In this document: piece after piece, positions 5,963-7,062 of the stretch
Position numbering within the stretch: the first letter of the stretch is position 1
How the letters are laid out: every line of letters begins with the position of its first letter
Made by a program: the position numbers and the translations under genes
Notes under the pieces: model-generated
Database searches by the model: none
What the model saw: the letters and a program-made list of their open reading frames with translations, nothing else
What the model was told of the DNA's origin: nothing
Assembly (NCBI GenBank): GCA_025356795.1
Contig: JANXRR010000552.1
Coordinates: forward strand, 1 to 7,062
Reading direction: 5' to 3'
From: Bacteroidia bacterium
GTDB lineage: Bacteria > Bacteroidota > Bacteroidia > Cytophagales > Cyclobacteriaceae
DNA length: 7,062 nt

Positions 5963-7062
5963 TTAACTCAAAATTACAAGATCAATTTCACTGCTTGATA
6001 TTTTTTTTAGGAGCTCATTAAAAATGTTGGTGGCCAGTATAATCTTGGCCAAGTTTAAATGAGGTTTACCGATGCATATTGTTGTTATTTTTCGTTGTTC
6101 ACATTGGTCGATTATTGTTTTAGCCACATTATCGCTTTGAACTTTGATAATTTCGGCACCCAATTCTATAGCCAATTTAAAGTTATTTATAAGATGCCTT
6201 TGTTTATCTAAAGGAATCTTATCTGCAGTTTCAGAAGGTTTCTGTACGTAAAGAACAAACCACTTACTATTATAGTAGTTTGCTAAACGAGCGGTTTTTC
6301 GAATAACTGTTTTTGCAGTTTTATCGTTGGAGCTTATGCAGGCGAGAAAATATTCGTGATTGACGGCAGTAGTTTTGGTGACCTCAGATTCAACTTTTCG
6401 TTCTACCTGTGAGGCAACTTCTTTTAAAGCCAATTCTCGAAGCTGAAGGATTTGTTCACTTTTAAAAAAATTTTGAAGTGCATTTTCAATTTTTGTTGTA
6501 TCATAGATTTTTCCTTCTTTGAGTCGCGTAATTAACTCATCGGCTGTTAGATCAATATTAACTACTTCATCGGCTAAGCCAAGCACACTATCGGGAATGC
6601 GTTCTTTAACTTCGATGCCAGTAATATCTTTAACCTCATCATTTAAACTTTCAATGTGTTGAATGTTAACAGCGCTGATCACATTGATGCCTGCTTCTAA
6701 AATTTCTAATACATCCTGCCAACGTTTGTCGTTTTTACTGCCTTCAATATTGGTGTGGGCGAGTTCATCCACTATAACAACCTCGGGTCGCAAGTTAATG
6801 ATGGCTGAAACGTCTAATTCTTCGAGTTCCTTGCCTTTGTAAAATAATTTTCTTCTAGGGATAATTGGAAGCCCATCAAGGAGGGCGTGTGTCTCTTTAC
6901 GAAAATGAGTTTCAACGTAGCCGATCTTAACATCAATACCATTTCTCAATAGTGCTTGAGCTTCTTGTAGCATACGGTAGGTTTTACCTACGCCAGCACT
7001 CATGCCAATGTAGATTTTAAACTTACCCTTCCTCGATTTTTTTATCAGATCGAGAAAATGCT
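5963..7062 (-). CDS. kdpD: Short KdpD (KdpD + universal stress domains), 5' end beyond window
   Basis: The frame stays open to the right edge, giving about 365 visible residues; the Met codon at 7003 falls inside the Walker A loop and is not the start. Before it the frame reads HFLDLIKKSRKGKFKIYIG, the usual beginning of KdpD, so only a few residues are probably missing. Walker A is GMSAGVGKT (about 7006-6980). The KdpD signature with Walker B is VIVDELAHTN (residues 76-85 counted from that Met), followed by a conserved NIQHIESLND segment. A universal stress (USP) domain fills the last 130 residues, with ITTICIGKP matching the family's I-V-I-G-K strand. The protein ends right after the USP domain: the four membrane helices and kinase domain of E. 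coli KdpD (about 890 residues) are absent, the kinase being the next gene. It should sense K+ demand from the cytoplasm; kdpABC probably lie further upstream, outside the window. Confidence 0.93.
   Translation of the reverse strand, partial: HFLDLIKKSRKGKFKIYIGMSAGVGKTYRMLQEAQALLRNGIDVKIGYVETHFRKETHALLDGLPIIPRRKLFYKGKELEELDVSAIINLRPEVVIVDELAHTNIEGSKNDKRWQDVLEILEAGINVISAVNIQHIESLNDEVKDITGIEVKERIPDSVLGLADEVVNIDLTADELITRLKEGKIYDTTKIENALQNFFKSEQILQLRELALKEVASQVERKVESEVTKTTAVNHEYFLACISSNDKTAKTVIRKTARLANYYNSKWFVLYVQKPSETADKIPLDKQRHLINNFKLAIELGAEIIKVQSDNVAKTIIDQCEQRKITTICIGKPHLNLAKIILATNIFNELLKKISSSEIDLVILS

Noticed and set aside
5963..7003. KdpD as a complete 346-residue protein starting at the Met codon at 7003
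   Set aside because: That Met lies in the Walker A loop, and the frame continues upstream with typical KdpD sequence to the window edge.

Overview
The window looks like chromosomal DNA from a member of the Bacteroidota (probably Cytophagia, Sphingobacteriia or Chitinophagia; I cannot be more precise). The DNA is AT-rich. Start codons are preceded by A-rich stretches rather than Shine-Dalgarno sequences. The gene content also fits: a short KdpD followed by a separate histidine kinase, an lmo0937-type mini membrane protein, a YtxH protein, a TonB-C lipoprotein and a PepSY-like secreted protein.

Layout from left to right. (1) 1-964, plus strand: the C-terminal part of a YegS/diacylglycerol-kinase-type lipid kinase, overlapping by 14 nt a dual-specificity phosphatase with an intact HC(X)5R active site. 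(2) 965-2461: a gene-poor stretch. It holds a set of hairpins ending in an intrinsic terminator, two very small membrane-protein genes (lmo0937-like, and a 73-residue two-helix protein), a 335-nt stretch with nothing recognisable, and on the minus strand a heavily decayed fragment of an IS256-family transposase. A strong bidirectional terminator ends it. (3) 2462-3511, minus strand: a YtxH-domain protein and a lipoprotein carrying a TonB C-terminal domain. (4) 3512-3717: a divergent promoter region with a 10-bp dyad. (5) 3718-4203, plus strand: a secreted PepSY-like protein that converges on the next gene with only 8 nt between stop codons. (6) 4212-7062, minus strand: the downstream end of a kdp-type locus. 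KdpD here has only the cytoplasmic KdpD and universal-stress domains and runs off the right edge. 14 nt after it comes a HAMP-PAS histidine kinase with its own membrane sensor.

How the genes work together: the right end is best read as potassium or turgor sensing, with the functions of enterobacterial KdpD divided between two proteins. The left end is a lipid-kinase/phosphatase pair, probably co-translated. The small membrane proteins and YtxH resemble general envelope-stress genes. I saw no CRISPR array, tRNA, rRNA, phage gene or intact mobile element. I found no clear undescribed system. The points most worth following are the overlapping kinase-phosphatase pair, the hairpin/terminator unit at 1043-1164, the dyad in front of the PepSY-like gene, and the split Kdp sensor.
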